Assembly (NCBI GenBank): GCA_006176705.1
Contig: QRFJ01003325.1
Location: forward strand, 62,001-126,000
DNA from: Cocos nucifera
Lineage: Eukaryota > Streptophyta > Magnoliopsida > Arecales > Arecaceae
Length of the DNA: 64,000 nt
Direction: 5' to 3'
The position numbers and the translations under genes were made by a program. The stretch's first letter is position 1. Each line of letters starts with the position of its first letter. The notes beneath the pieces were generated by a model, which did not search any database, was not told where the DNA came from, and was given only the letters and a program-made list of their open reading frames with translations. Positions 11,407-23,010 of the stretch are shown one piece after another.

Positions 11407-12792
11407 TCAAAAGTCTCCTAAATCTACATTATCACCATCGTCGTCGTTAGTGGAAGCCAGAGTCGGAGCTGGAGCTAGAATGCGGGCCAACATATCCTCA
11501 AAGTTTGTGATTGCAAAACATGTGCTGAGCATCGACATCATGTCTCTCACGATGCCCTCCAGATAAGATGCATGCTCCTCAGCTTGATCTGCCCGCATCA
11601 TAGCATGATCTGCCCGTGCTAATACCTCAATCTTCTCTCGATTGATGACACCAAAAGTCTATGAGGAGATGCTCACGTTGGACCAATAGCTCATCGGCGT
11701 GTATCCAGGCCTGCATCGAATCCTCCCAGAGTGCTCAGGCCCCAAAACCTGAGATAGATGGTCATAGGGCCTAGAGGTATTCAGGCCCTCGCTCGTGAGC
11801 ATATCTAACTGAGCCTATAATTATAAATTGAAATAAAATTTTATAAGAAATACTATAATACTAATCATATATACTAATATGCTCGATTGCGATGTTTATT
11901 GACCTATCCATCTTGTCCGTGCAGCTGGATCAGAAGATCTCGCTATGGTTGGGCATCACTCCATCTCTCATCAACTACAACAAAGAATAAATTTATTAGA
12001 AAGATGATAAAAAATATGAATTTAATTTATCTAGTAAGATTTAGAATTAATTTCCTCTCTATGCACATGATTGGCCATAGACTCATGGCCTAGAGTGTGC
12101 GTATACTCCTAGGCTTCGCAGTTCTCCCTATTCTAATCGGAGGTAGCCTAACAAGTATTCAAATAAATAATAAATATTTAAAAAATATTTAACTAAAATT
12201 TTAAGTATATTAAAAATTTAAAAGTTAGAAATTTTATCTTGAACTTCTGGCTCCTCCAATATCTAACCATCCTCTCCTACTGACTCAGAGGATAGTCCTG
12301 TATCCAGGGAACAAGCTCCTTCGAAGTGTCTCATCGGTACTCGAGCCATCCTCTATGAAACTTGACCTTGTAACCCTGGTACAACTCTCCGATCTTCTTC
12401 AATTGGATATCTCGAGCCCACTCAAGATCGAAAAAGTCATACCTTTTCTGCATAAATTTATCAAAAATCAGTTACAAAATTATTCTAATCAAACATATAT
12501 AGTGTAAATATACAAAATGCATAAATATAACTAAGATGCACATACTTACCCATATCTCTTTCCATACCAAATCCTTGATGGCAGCATCCATCAAATGCCA
12601 GTCTTTGGGCTCTATAGAAATGATGTCTGACCGCCTCATAAGCACTCCTAAAAAGGAATGCATCTCTCGCATGGTCTCCCCTCTGCATCATACTACACCA
12701 TCATCTGATGCTGGCGGTTCCACATGTGTGCCATACGTGTGGGACCATGAAATATCCGACTGGATGATGCACCTATAATGCAAATATGTTAT

Positions 12793-14663
12793 TGATGCGT
12801 GCTAATCTATAGCTATAGCAAGTGCACCAATCGATCAAGTAATAAAGTAAATAAGTAGAGTATCATCCCTAAAGGATTGAAAAATAAATACTGAAAAGCT
12901 CTTTCCTATGCTTTATTTAGAAGATCGATTTATTGGAATAAGAAATTAAAAAAAAATAAAAAAATAATTAAAAATTTTAAGAAAATAGAGAGAGTGTAAT
13001 TATTAGGGTTTTAAACTTAAGAGCAATGTATTACTAAGACAATCGATTCACCAACTCAGTAAATATAATATTCAGATTATTAGACTAATTTTATTTTATG
13101 TGACGATGGAGTCTTCTAATTTATTCACCACTCTTTAGTCCAGGCATAGTAAAACTATCAATATTTATTAATTACCCTTTGGTATAGATGTAATTTAATT
13201 AAATATTAATGCATTAAGTTCTGTGAAACTCTCTAATTAAAATACATTGCATCCAAAGTGCACTAAAATTTCCGCATGCATATGAATTCTAATTTGATTC
13301 ATAATACAAGGTATATAATCAAGAAGCAATAACATAGATGTACTTGATCCGTAACATCTATGTTCATCAGATCAATTAGAAGATGGCCTGTAATCTAAAA
13401 ATATTAAGATTAGATTTATATATTTCTCATGAATAAAATTTAAAATTAAAAATAAATCATACTGAATATTGCATCAAAAGAGTGGCTACACCTTAGCCTT
13501 AGTAAAAGAAAATTTAGTTCATGATAACAAGTTCAAAAACAACAAATAAAATAAAAAGCATAAAGAAATCAGACTGTTTGATTACTGAAATTGATTGTCC
13601 GTCGCTCTTGGTGTGGAAAACTTGGTGAAGAAGAAAAGAAGCTCCTTGATCAATGTTCTGATTGTCGAAAGAAGAAAAGAAAAAAATATTAAAAGCCCTT
13701 TCTTTTCTCTCAAAAATTTCTCTTCTCTTTCTACCTCTCTCCTCTCTTTCTCTTCTTTTTCCTTTTTTTTTCATTGTCTCCCCTTTTTTTTCTTTCCTTT
13801 GACAACAGCAGACCTTTTTATAGGCTGAGAGATGAATTTTTCCATCGAAATGCTATTGAAATTAGTTTTAAAACTCTCAAAATAACTCAAAAAGAGTTCT
13901 GGACCAATTCTAACCATTGGATGTTGATCAAACAGTCCAAAAAACACTCAAAAATCATCTTAAAATCCCAAATCAAGTTGGAATTCATTTGGACCAGATC
14001 AGCCTTGAAGATCAAATATGGGCCATCAGATCATGCATAGAGAAGCCTTTGATTCTTAGTTTTAAAGTTAGGATAAATCTCAGCCATTGGATCTCGATCG
14101 GGAGCTACATCTGCCGTTCGTTAGCGCATGCATTTCGATCGTCCGATCAAATTTCAGTGAAAAGCGCCCATCAGATCAGACAAAATTCCTAAATTGCCCT
14201 CTGTAGACTATGCATGAGCTCGATGTTGTATGGACCGCTTCATTCTTCAGCCAATTGGAGTGCGCTTCTTCATGTGAAATCTCTGAAATGCCCTCCAAAC
14301 GGTCCACTATGCGCCGCAAAAAATGTTGACGTCAGCTTGGCATCAGCATTGCATCAGTGGGTCGGTCTGCTGGGTATGGTCGGATCGGGCAGTCTGCTGG
14401 GTGCGATCGAATCGGGCGGTCTGCTGAGCCGATTTTCCTGAACCAATTTGAATCGGACTGATTTTTTTTTTTGAAATTCAATTTTGGGCTCGTTTGAAGT
14501 CCGTTTTGCCTGAAATTTATTCCATCTGAACCAAAAAAATAAGATTTTTATATTGGTGATCTTCTTTCCTACATAAGATTAATAAAAGTATTAATTTTTA
14601 AAAAAATAAATTAATTTATTTTATAATTTAATATTTTTATTATTATATTTTTACCATTTATCA
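12793..14663 (-). repeat. F 3' LTR
   Basis: On the plus strand it runs from TGATGCGTGC to CCATTTATCA. A TATA box (CCTATAAAAAGG on the minus strand) lies at 13814-13824, with a long CT-rich tract just downstream in transcription (13690-13800 as read on plus). The short ORFs on both strands are chance products of that low-complexity tract. Confidence 0.9.
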
Positions 14664-15771
14664 CACCTCCCAACTTAGTCATTGCTAGTCCTTAGCAATG
14701 TTTTATTTAATACCATGTTTCAATAAGATTATCCATCAAAAAGATAAAATCTAGGACTAAAGGTCAAAAAGTTTAGAAAATACTGCTAATTAAGCATTGA
14801 GCTTCAGAAGCAAATTTTTCAGTCAATACAATTAAAAACTTTCTTAGAGTACATCAAAGATCTATAGCACTTGTGTTCGTGATGACTAACTTTAGCATTT
14901 CAGTATTAAATTAAAGGATAAAAGTATCCTCTCTTATCACCTATTTTGGTCAATTTTCTATACATTCTCAATTTTATACTCATGAATTAAGGTAGCTTTC
15001 ACACTGCCCCCCCCCTTTTTTTTTTTTTTTTTGCTATGCTGAGCATCCTGGCCTTCCCTTCACCATTTTACGTGAAAATTTTCACACTTGACCTAGGTGC
15101 AGAGACCCAGTTACTAGGCTTTGGGCAATCCACATATACTCTATCTTTTGCACTTTATTTTTAGGCAGGTAGCTCTTTCCTTAAATTCAAGTTTCTTTGA
15201 TTAGAATGTATATTAATTATCAATTTTTTAGTGATAATTGAATCCTCAGTTGGCCTTATAATCAATACCTACTTTGCCTTGTTAGTATGCATATGCAATT
15301 AGAAGTGCTAATAGTCTTTTAACGACCTAAGTAGGCAGCTAAAAGTCGATCAACTAATCTACTTCTTTAACTCGTTACATTCATTAGCAAATAATTCTAT
15401 CTTTTATCACTTATTCAGTCTATCTTGCTCAAGAATTTCTTCTTGACACATGATTTTTTCTTTTTTTTTTTACCCCCAAACTTATTCTACATTATCTTAA
15501 AGGAGAAAGAAAAATAAATGGTGCAATAAAGGATAGGAAAGAATACACTTGATTTAGTTCAATCTAGTTCTTTAAAGCTTTAAAATTTTGCTTAAGCTCT
15601 CATTGATTTTTTTTTCTGCAAAATTGAAAATACACACCAAAGTAGTAAAAGAGCAATAATAAATTACTAAAAAATAAAAAAAAATAATCAAAACTAAAAA
15701 AAAAGAAATAACCAATCTAGTAGTTCTGATTTATAGTCTTCAGCTTGACTTTCTTTGAGTTCTGAGTTGAA
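14664..15771 (-). other. F 3' non-coding region with polypurine tract
   Basis: The polypurine tract TTGGGAGGTG (minus strand) touches the 3' LTR at 14664-14673. The rest, between the protease stop and the LTR, shows no coding signal. It contains a C9-T17 run at 15007-15032 and a second T-rich run near 15460. This is where RT and integrase would be in a complete gypsy element. Confidence 0.75.
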
Positions 15772-16461
15772 TCAATATGTTGCCACTTCAATTGAAATAC
15801 TTTCATGTTTGGTTGAGCCCTTTTTTAATTGAACATTGCTAGCTTTTATAGTCTCAAATCTTGTTTCTACAGAATTCTCATATACTAAATTATCAATAAT
15901 ATTAATTAAAAAATAAGTTTGATTATCATCAAGATGTTTAGTATCTTTGAAAATATTAAAAGTAACTTGTTCGTCTTGGATTCTAAGAATTAATTTTTCT
16001 TGTTGGACATCTATTAAAGCTCTTCCAGTAGCTAAAAAGGGTCTCCCTAAAATAAGGGGTACATCATAATCTTCTTCCATGTCAAGAATAATAAAATCAA
16101 TAGGGAAAATAAACTTGTTTATCCTTACTAAGACATCCTCCACTATACCTCTTGGATATTTGATGGATCTGTCAGCTAATTGAAGAGTAATAGTGGTAGA
16201 CTTCGGTTCTCCTAGACCCAGCTTTTCGAAAATAGAAAAAGGCATGAGATTAATACTTGCTCCTAAATCACATAAAACTTTATCAAAACTACAATCACCA
16301 ATAATGCAAGGGATAGTAAAACTCTCTAGATCTTTTAGCTTCTGTGGTAATTTATTTTGAAGTATTGCTGAGCATTCTTCATTCAAATTTGTTCTCTCAT
16401 GCTCCTTCAGCATTTTCTTATTTGTTAAGATTTTTTTGAGAAACTGGGCATACCTAGGCAT
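15772..16461 (-). pseudogene. F aspartic protease (Athila type)
   Basis: An open frame of 229 codons holds CDLGASINLMPFSIFEKLGLG, the retropepsin active-site region with the Asp-Leu-Gly form seen in Athila elements, then IDFIILDMEEDYDVPLILGRPFLATG, the conserved flap and ILGRPFLA block. In a working element it would cleave Gag. It is in another frame from the preceding gag ORF, so a frameshift or lost stretch separates them. Together with the lost gag start region this makes the protein unlikely to be produced. Confidence 0.85.
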
Positions 16462-18124
16462 TTGAGTGATAGCATCTACAAAAGAGTTATTAATATGTAA
16501 ATTCTTTAATATTTTGAAAAAGTTAGAAAATTTCTTATCTGGACGCTATATTTGTCTCTCTAGAAATGGTAGTGGTGGTACATAGGGCTTCACATTTGGG
16601 TCCGCAAACTGTATACCTGGAGACCATCCATCTATTGGTTGTTTTGGTGACTGACGAATTTTAGTTGATGGTTTCTTATTTGTAGTTGGCTCTTCAGTCT
16701 CTTTCTTCTGATGTGGCTCCTCCAGCTTTGTACCAGTTCCTCAGATGATAGCATTGACTTGCTCCCTTAGATTGGTCTCCATGTTGCTTTGCAAGGATCC
16801 TTGAGGTCTCTCGGAGATTATCTTAGCCATTTGACCTATTTGCATCTCCAAGTTTCGAATTGCTGCTGCTTTGGTCCTGCCTAAGTTTGGCTTCCAAATT
16901 TTTTATAGTTGCTTCTTGGTTTTGCATAAATTTGACCATCAGCTCTTCCATGTTGGACTTCTTTTCAGGTACTTGGAATCTCCGGGGGTGGCTGTTGTGC
17001 TGCATTTTGATTACTCCATGAGAAATTTGGGTGCTGCCTCCACCCTTGATTGTATGTGTTGGAGTAGGGATTATTTTGTTGTGCAGCCTAAAAAAATTAC
17101 CAATATAATTAGCTGTATCAGCTGCTTTAGCAAAAGAATTACTTGTCTGGCAATTGCTCGTATCGTGTCCTCCTCCACACAGATCATAGGTGATGCTCTG
17201 AACATGCATAGCTATTTCCTTCAAGTTGTTGACTTCGATTGTAAGGGCTACAATTTTAGCTAGTAAGGTTGGCATGCAATCTACTCCCTGCACAGCTGCT
17301 AGTCTTTTTGGCATCATGCATTCTATCTGCCATTGATAGCTATTTGATGCCATCTCATCGATCAGATCAAAGGCTTCTTCCATCATTTTTTGATTAATTT
17401 TTCCTCCTCCTGCTGCATCAATCATAGAATGATTAGTAGGAAATAAACCATTATAGAAAATTTGTACCTAAAGCCATATAGATAGTTGATGATGTGGACA
17501 TCTCCTCAATAATTTTTTGAAATGCTCCTAAGCCTCATATAGTGTCTCCATGTCCATCTGCATAAAAGAAGTGATATCGTTGTGCATTTTGGCAGTCTTG
17601 GAAGGTGGAAAGTACTTGGCTTAGAATTTTTGGGTTAGGACATCCCAAGTTGTGATAGAACCTGCAGGAAGAGAATGAAGTCAACTCTTAGCTTTGTCCC
17701 ATAAAGAGAAAGAAAATAACCTTAATCTAATAGCATCATCCGACACCCCATTAATTTTAAAAGTATCACAAAGTTCAAGAAAGTTAGAAATATGGGCATT
17801 CAGATCATCATGCACGTGTCCACTGAATTGGACAGTTGATTGAATCATCTTAATCATCATCGATTTTATTTCGAAGTTGTTTGCTCACACAGGCAGTCTC
17901 CTAATGCTCGAAGCTACATCGGCTACAGATGGTGTGATGTAATCATTTAATGGATGATGTATTGGTCAGATAGCTTCATGCTGTCCTTCGATCGCCATAT
18001 CCAATCATAGATTGATGTCATTAGGATCTTCAGCTGCCATGTTTCTTTCTTATTGTAGTCTTCTAATGGTCCTTTCAATTTTTGGATCTAAAGGTAGTAA
18101 GTTACTATGTCTAGTACGTGTCAT
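16462..18124 (-). pseudogene. F gag (Retrotrans_gag type), broken
   Basis: The likely start is the ATG at 18124-18122 (MTRTRHSNLLP). The capsid core follows: FSGHVHDDLNAHISNFLE, DAIRLRLFSFSLWDKAKS, stop, then SITTWDVLTQKF, stop, AKYFPPSKTAKM. This is the Retrotrans_gag domain (PF03732) in the form found in Athila. A 200-codon open stretch at 17425-16823 in the same frame contains CGGGHDTSNCQ, a modified zinc knuckle, and a Gln/Ser-rich end. At least five in-frame stops occur upstream. The last part, 16822-16462, is frameshifted. Confidence 0.85.
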
Positions 18125-18215
18125 GCACTGAACAAAATTTTTTTAAAAATAATAAAAATTAAAAATAAAATTCTAAAGTAAAGCTAGGATCAAAATTTTA
18201 ATATTGTTTTAGACA

Positions 18216-18236
18216 CAATCCCTAGCAACGATGCCA
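18216..18236 (-). other. F primer-binding site, tRNA-Asp type
   Basis: The minus strand reads TGGCATCGTTGCTAGGGATT, six bases inside the 5' LTR. Plant tRNA-Asp would pair with TGGCGCCGTTGCCGGGGATC, so four of twenty positions differ, as expected for a decayed site. Confidence 0.8.
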
Positions 18237-18242
18237 AAAATT

Positions 18243-20077
18243 TGATACGTGCTAATATATAGCTATGGTAAGTGCACTAGTCGATCAAGTAATAAAGTAA
18301 ATAAGTAGAGTATCGTCCCTAGAGGATTGGAAAATAAGTACTGAAAAGCTCTTTTCTATGCTTTATTTAGAAGACCGATTTATAAGAATAAGAAATTAAA
18401 GAACAAAATAAAGAAATAATTAAAAAATTTAAGAAAATAGAGAGAGTGTAATTATTAGGGTTTTAAACTTAAGAGCAATGTATTACTAAGGCAATCGATT
18501 CACCAACTCAGTTAATACAATATTTACGTATTAGATTAATTTTATTTCATGTGACGGTGGAGTCTCCTAATTTATTCACTATCCTGTGGTCCAGGCATAG
18601 CAAAACTAACAATATTTATTAATTACCATTTGGTACAGATGTAATTTAAATAAATATTAATGCATTAAATTTTATGAAACCCTCTAATTAAAATATGCTG
18701 CATTCAAAGTGCACTAAAATTCTTGTATGCATATAAATTCTAATTTGATTCATAATACAAGGTATATAATCAAGAAGCAATAACATAGATGTACTTGGTC
18801 CGTAACATCTATGTTCATCAGATCAATTAGAAGATGGTCGGTAATCTAAAAGCATTAAGATCAGATTTATATACTGCTCATGAATAAAATTTAAAATTAA
18901 AAATAAATCATACCGAATATTGCATCAAAAGAGTGGCTACACCTTAGCCTTAGTAAAAAAAAATTTAGTTCATGATAACAAGTTCAAAAATAGAAAATAA
19001 AATAAAAAGTATAAAGAAATTAGACTGTTTGATTGCTGAAATTGATTGTCCATCACTCTTGGTGTGAAAAACTTGGTGAAGAAGAAAAGAAGCTCCTTGA
19101 TCAATGTTCTGATTATCGGAAGAAGAAAAGAAAAAAAAATTAAAAGCCCTTCCCTTTCTCTCAAAAATCTCTCTTCTCTTTCCACCTCTCTCCTCTCTTT
19201 CTCTTCTTGTTCTTTTTTTTTTCACTATTTCCCCTTTTTCTTCTTTTCTTCGGCAATAGCAGACCATTTTATAGGCTGAGAGGTGAATTTTTCCACTAAA
19301 ATCCTATTTTAATTAGGTTTAAAACTCTCAAAATAACTCAAAAAGTGTTCTGGACCAATTCTAACTGTTGGATGTTGATCAAATGGTCCAAAAATCATTC
19401 AAAAATCATCTTAAAATCCCAAATCAAGTTGAAATTCATTTGGACCATCGGATCAGCCTTGAAGATCAAATCTGGGTCATCAAATCATGCATAGAGAAGC
19501 CTCTGATTCTTAGTTTTAAAGTCGGGAAGAATCTCAGCTGTTGCATCTCGATCGGGAGCTGTATCTACCATTCGTTAGCACATGTGTTTCAGCCGTCTGA
19601 TCAAATCTCAATTAAAGGCACCCATCGGATCAGATAGAATTCCCAAATTACCCTCTGTAGACTATGCGTGAGCCTGGTGTTGTGTGGACCATTGCATTCT
19701 TCAGCCAATCAGAGCGTGCTTCTCCATATGAAATCCCCAAAATGCCCTCCAAATGGTCCACCGTGCATCATGAAAGATGCTGATGTTAGCTTGGTGTCAG
19801 CAAGTTGGTCTACTGGGTGCAGATCGGGTGGTCTTCTAAGCCAATTTTTCTAAACCAGTTTGAACTAGACCGACTTTTTTTTTTTGAAATTCAATTTCGG
19901 GCTTGTTTGAAGTCCGTTTTATCTAAAATTTATTTTATCTGAACTAAAAAAATAAGATCTACATATTGGTGGCCTTCTTTTCTACACAAGATTAACAAAA
20001 ATATCAATTTTTTAAAAAAATAGATTAATTTATTTTATAATTTAATATTTTTGTTAGTATATTTTTACCACTTATCA
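18243..20077 (-). repeat. F 5' LTR
   Basis: Starts TGATACGTGC and ends CACTTATCA on the plus strand. It is colinear with the left LTR, except for a short shortening near 19790-19830 relative to 14330-14420. It carries the promoter that would drive the element, at 19264-19275. Confidence 0.9.
19264..19275 (-). promoter_or_regulatory. TATA box of F 5' LTR
   Basis: CCTATAAAATGG on the minus strand, at the same place as CCTATAAAAAGG in the other LTR. Confidence 0.6.
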
Positions 20078-20368
20078 GTTATGCAAATATATAAGTGTAC
20101 AAATACTTTATAAAAAATAAAGTTGTGCTAATATAATAAAAATATACACTCAAATGCCTGCGACGATAGAGGCTCAAGTATCGATAGAGTAGATACTACC
20201 AATGGAGTAGATGCCGATGGTGAAGGTTCCAGAGTAGCCGATGTCGAGGTGGACGAAGTATGCTTCGACTGCTCCTCGGATGCTGAACTGCGCGTAACCC
20301 ATCGAGAGATGGGGTTGAAATCTAGATGGAATTTCGGTGCCATCATGACTTGCAACATTAATGAACAT

Positions 20369-21904
20369 TAATCAATATGACATCATGACATATCAAATTC
20401 TATTTGCTCAAAAGTCGAGCTAGCTCTATGCCTGAGAAAGCCAACTCCGTGCTTAAGACATCCAACTAGGGTCCTCCCCCAGCCGGCTCGATCATGGCCC
20501 GAGCTAGTTTGACTGCATATGCAAGTCAGCTTGGCTAAGTGCCATCCCCTCGATCACTCCCTCTCTCCCTCTCTTGATCTCTATCATCGATGATGGTGAC
20601 GAATCCGAACCCCACCCTCCCAGCTTTTTCATCTCTGGATCTTCCTCTCTCCCTCTTTCGATCTCCCTCACCGACGAGGTCGGACCCCATCCCTCCCTTT
20701 CTTACTCTCTCGATCTCCCTCGCCAGCAAGGCCAGACCCCATCCCTCCTAGTGATACCGACGACGAGGCCGGACCCCTACCTCCCTCTCTCGCTCTCTCA
20801 ATCTCCCACTCTCCCTCTCTCGATCTCCCTCGCCGACGAGGCTGGACCCCCTCCCTCCTAATGATGGCGGCGAGGTCGGATCCCTCCCTTCCTCTCTCAA
20901 GTATAGATCCATCGACTATTCGAATTTGCATCCGATATCAGTAATTAAAATTAGGTTCAGATCTAAATATCCAGATTCTGATCCAAACCCAATCCATTGA
21001 TAGATCTAGTCCACAGCCATCGATATGGCACGACCCAAGGCTTCCGCCATGGCACGGCCCAAAAACTATGACATGCATATAATTATAATATTTATTATAA
21101 ATATTTTATAAATTATTATAAATATATATTATTAATAAATAACACTATAAAATTAAAAAAATTATACCTATGGCTATATAGAGTGGGTCGCACCGAAAGC
21201 TCCGAGGATCATCAGCGATGATGCTAGAGGAGGATGATGGTACTAGAGGTAACCAGCGAAACAAACGCAAGATAGTGAGATAGAAAAGAGAAAAAAAGTG
21301 AAAAAAAAAGAGAGAGCAGGGGTGGTTAGGGATGGGGGGCCAGGAGGAAGGGGAGCACAATGATGAGGAGGCTTTGAACTCGGTCGAGGGAGGGTCAGAT
21401 TGGTAGTGGCGAGGGGGCGGTGAGGTTTCATGAGGGCTGAAGGAGGATCGGATGGAGGGACGGGGAGGGGGGGTGGGGTTTCAATAGGGGCCGAGCAAGG
21501 GTGAAAGGGGGTTCATCGGAGGGAGGGGATTTCACGGGGGGCCGAGGGAGTGTCGGATGGGGGTTCGCCGAAGGAGGGGTTTCATTGGGGGTTGAGGGAG
21601 GGTCGGATGGAGGGGTGGGGGGGTGGTGGGGTGGCGGGTGGCGGGGAGGGGCGGCCAAGGATGGGGGTTTGGAGAGGGAGGGGGAATGAGGGGCGGCGTC
21701 GGTCGAGGGAGAAGGAGGGCGACACCGATCGGAGGGAGGAGGGTCAATGTCGGTCGGGGGGAGGAGGGGCGACATCGATCGGGGGAGGAGGGGCGATACT
21801 GGTCAGAGGGGAGGAGCCTCACCGACTACGAAAAGGAGGGGGAGGAGAGCGAGATAGATTGAGCACACACAAGAGGAAAGAGAAAATTTGGAGATTTTTA
21901 ACCT
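20369..21904. other. CACTA interior, low-complexity CT-rich and G-rich stretch
   Basis: No gene is supported. From 20560 to 20890 the plus strand has irregular tandem copies of a unit containing TCTCGATCTCCCTCGCCGACG and GGACCCC.TCCCTCC. From 21375 to 21860 it becomes very G-rich with repeated GGAGGGNCGGATGG-like words. Long ORFs here encode only Pro, Arg, Gly or Ser-rich low-complexity strings on several frames at once. The stretch is upstream of the minus-strand transposase relic, so it may include its promoter. Confidence 0.7.
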
Positions 21905-22020
21905 AACCTATGGTAGTGGTTATTGAATCGCTGCTATAGATCTACGGTGGTGGTTCTATAATTGCTGCTGTAGATCTGTAGCAGCAATTTTTGATAATCG
22001 CTGTCATAGATGAAAAATAT
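21905..22020. repeat. Internal copy of CACTA subterminal repeats
   Basis: About three units of the CTATGGTAGTGGTT/CAGCAATTTTTGATAATCGCTG type, facing the palindrome on its left side as the right subterminal block does on its right side. This suggests an inverted duplication of the element end. Confidence 0.75.
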
Positions 22021-23010
22021 TATTTTTTTTATTTTTTTTAAATATTATATAATTTTAAAATTTAATGCCCATCTTTGCCGTTCATTATCTAAATAATTAT
22101 CATTAGAATGTCGTCGCAAAAGATCGCCTCGATCCGATGGCCCTAGCTTCATCGATCAAAAAAATTTGATTTCGACGATCACGAATGATGATGTAATGAT
22201 CTAATAGATGGACACCTTCAATGAATCCAAAAACCTACAACAATGATCTTGATGATATTTGTAGCATACTATCAAAGTTTTACTTCAATCGGATATCGTT
22301 ATCATGGTCAATTAAGTACGAAATGATTTTGATTGCTAAATTAGAAACAAGCGATCAAAGGGTTAAACGACATCCTATTATGAGAAAATTTTTTAGTTAA
22401 ATGATCTTTGTAATAATACTAAATATTTTATATGGTGATGATGGTAAAATTTAAATTATTTTTGTATAAACTGTTCATGTTAAGCAGATATTGTAAAAGT
22501 ATGAGCATAATAACTAGTGAAGTTTCCGAATGGTTATCAGAAGATGTATAGTTTTAAATCATTCATCATCTCATGAGTTAAATTTTATAATCACCACCAT
22601 AAAAAATGATTAAAGTAGTAGCCAAGATCATTTATAAAAAAAATTATCTCATAATCGGACACTATTTGGTCCTTTGATCAATCATTTATCATTTAACGAT
22701 CGAAACTAATCTATACTAAATTGACCAAGATAACGATATCCGATTGAAGTGAAAGTTTGATAGTACGTTACAAACATTACCAAGATCATCATCGCAGGTT
22801 TTTGAATCCATCAGAGGTCTCCATCTATCAGATCATTGCATCATTGTTCATGATCGTCGAAATCAAATTTTTTTATCGACGAAGCTAGGGCCATCGGATC
22901 GAGGCGATCTTTTGCGACGACACTCTAATGATAATTATTTAGATAATGAATGGTGAAGATAAATATTAAATTTTAAAATTATATAATATTTAAAGAAAAA
23001 AAATATATAT
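22020..23010. repeat. Large palindrome (inverted repeat, arms about 440 bases)
   Basis: The left arm (about 22020-22460) and right arm (about 22570-23010) are reverse complements around a centre near 22516. For example 22111-22155 pairs with 22877-22921 at all but one or two positions (TCGCAAAAGATCGCCTCGAT on one side, its complement on the other). The spacer is about 110 bases. No coding potential. Confidence 0.88.

Larger units (their letters stand above)
12793..20077 (-). mobile_element. F: Athila-like gag-protease LTR element without RT or integrase
   Basis: Two LTRs (12793-14663 and 18243-20077, about 1.85 kb each) flank an internal region of only 3.58 kb. The flanks are GTTAT on both sides (12788-12792, 20078-20082). 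Gag and aspartic protease are present on the minus strand, but there is no reverse transcriptase, RNase H or integrase, and no room for them. This matches the non-autonomous TR-GAG class. The tRNA-Asp primer site, the Gag type and the DLGASINLMP protease motif point to the Athila branch of Ty3/gypsy. A 155-base sample of the LTR starts differs at 14 positions, so the insertion is not recent. Confidence 0.92.
11407..20358 (-). pseudogene. CACTA Ptta/En/Spm-type transposase gene relic, split by F
   Basis: On the minus strand a multi-exon gene is readable. The N-terminal Ser/Thr-rich exon is 20358 to about 20140. The next exon starts near 12772, contains DWHLMDAAIKDLVWKEIW and ends at 12550 with donor GTAAGT. 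The intron 12549-12448 ends in TTTATGCAG. The following exon is 12447 to about 12238 (KRYDFFDLEWARD, IGELYQGYKVKFH, ERMVRYWRS). Further exons near 12147-12053 (EYTHTLGHESMA), 11974-11880 (MRDGVMPNHSEIF) and 11814-11407 (QVLGPEHSGRI, then a helical acidic C-terminus) follow. These blocks, in this order, match the plant transposase family PF03004. Several stops break it. Element F lies in the first visible intron. Confidence 0.75.

Noticed and set aside
13514..14441. Cluster of short ORFs in the left F LTR, partly repeated at 18965-19853
   Set aside because: Repeated because the LTRs are direct repeats; the translations are low-complexity and frames do not match between copies.
14664..15771. 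Search for a hidden RT or integrase in F
   Set aside because: No YxDD, HHCC or DDE blocks are readable in any frame.
20535..21906. Long overlapping ORFs on both strands rich in Pro, Ser, Arg or Gly
   Set aside because: They arise from CT-rich and G-rich simple repeats; several frames are open at once, and no domain or codon pattern supports any of them.
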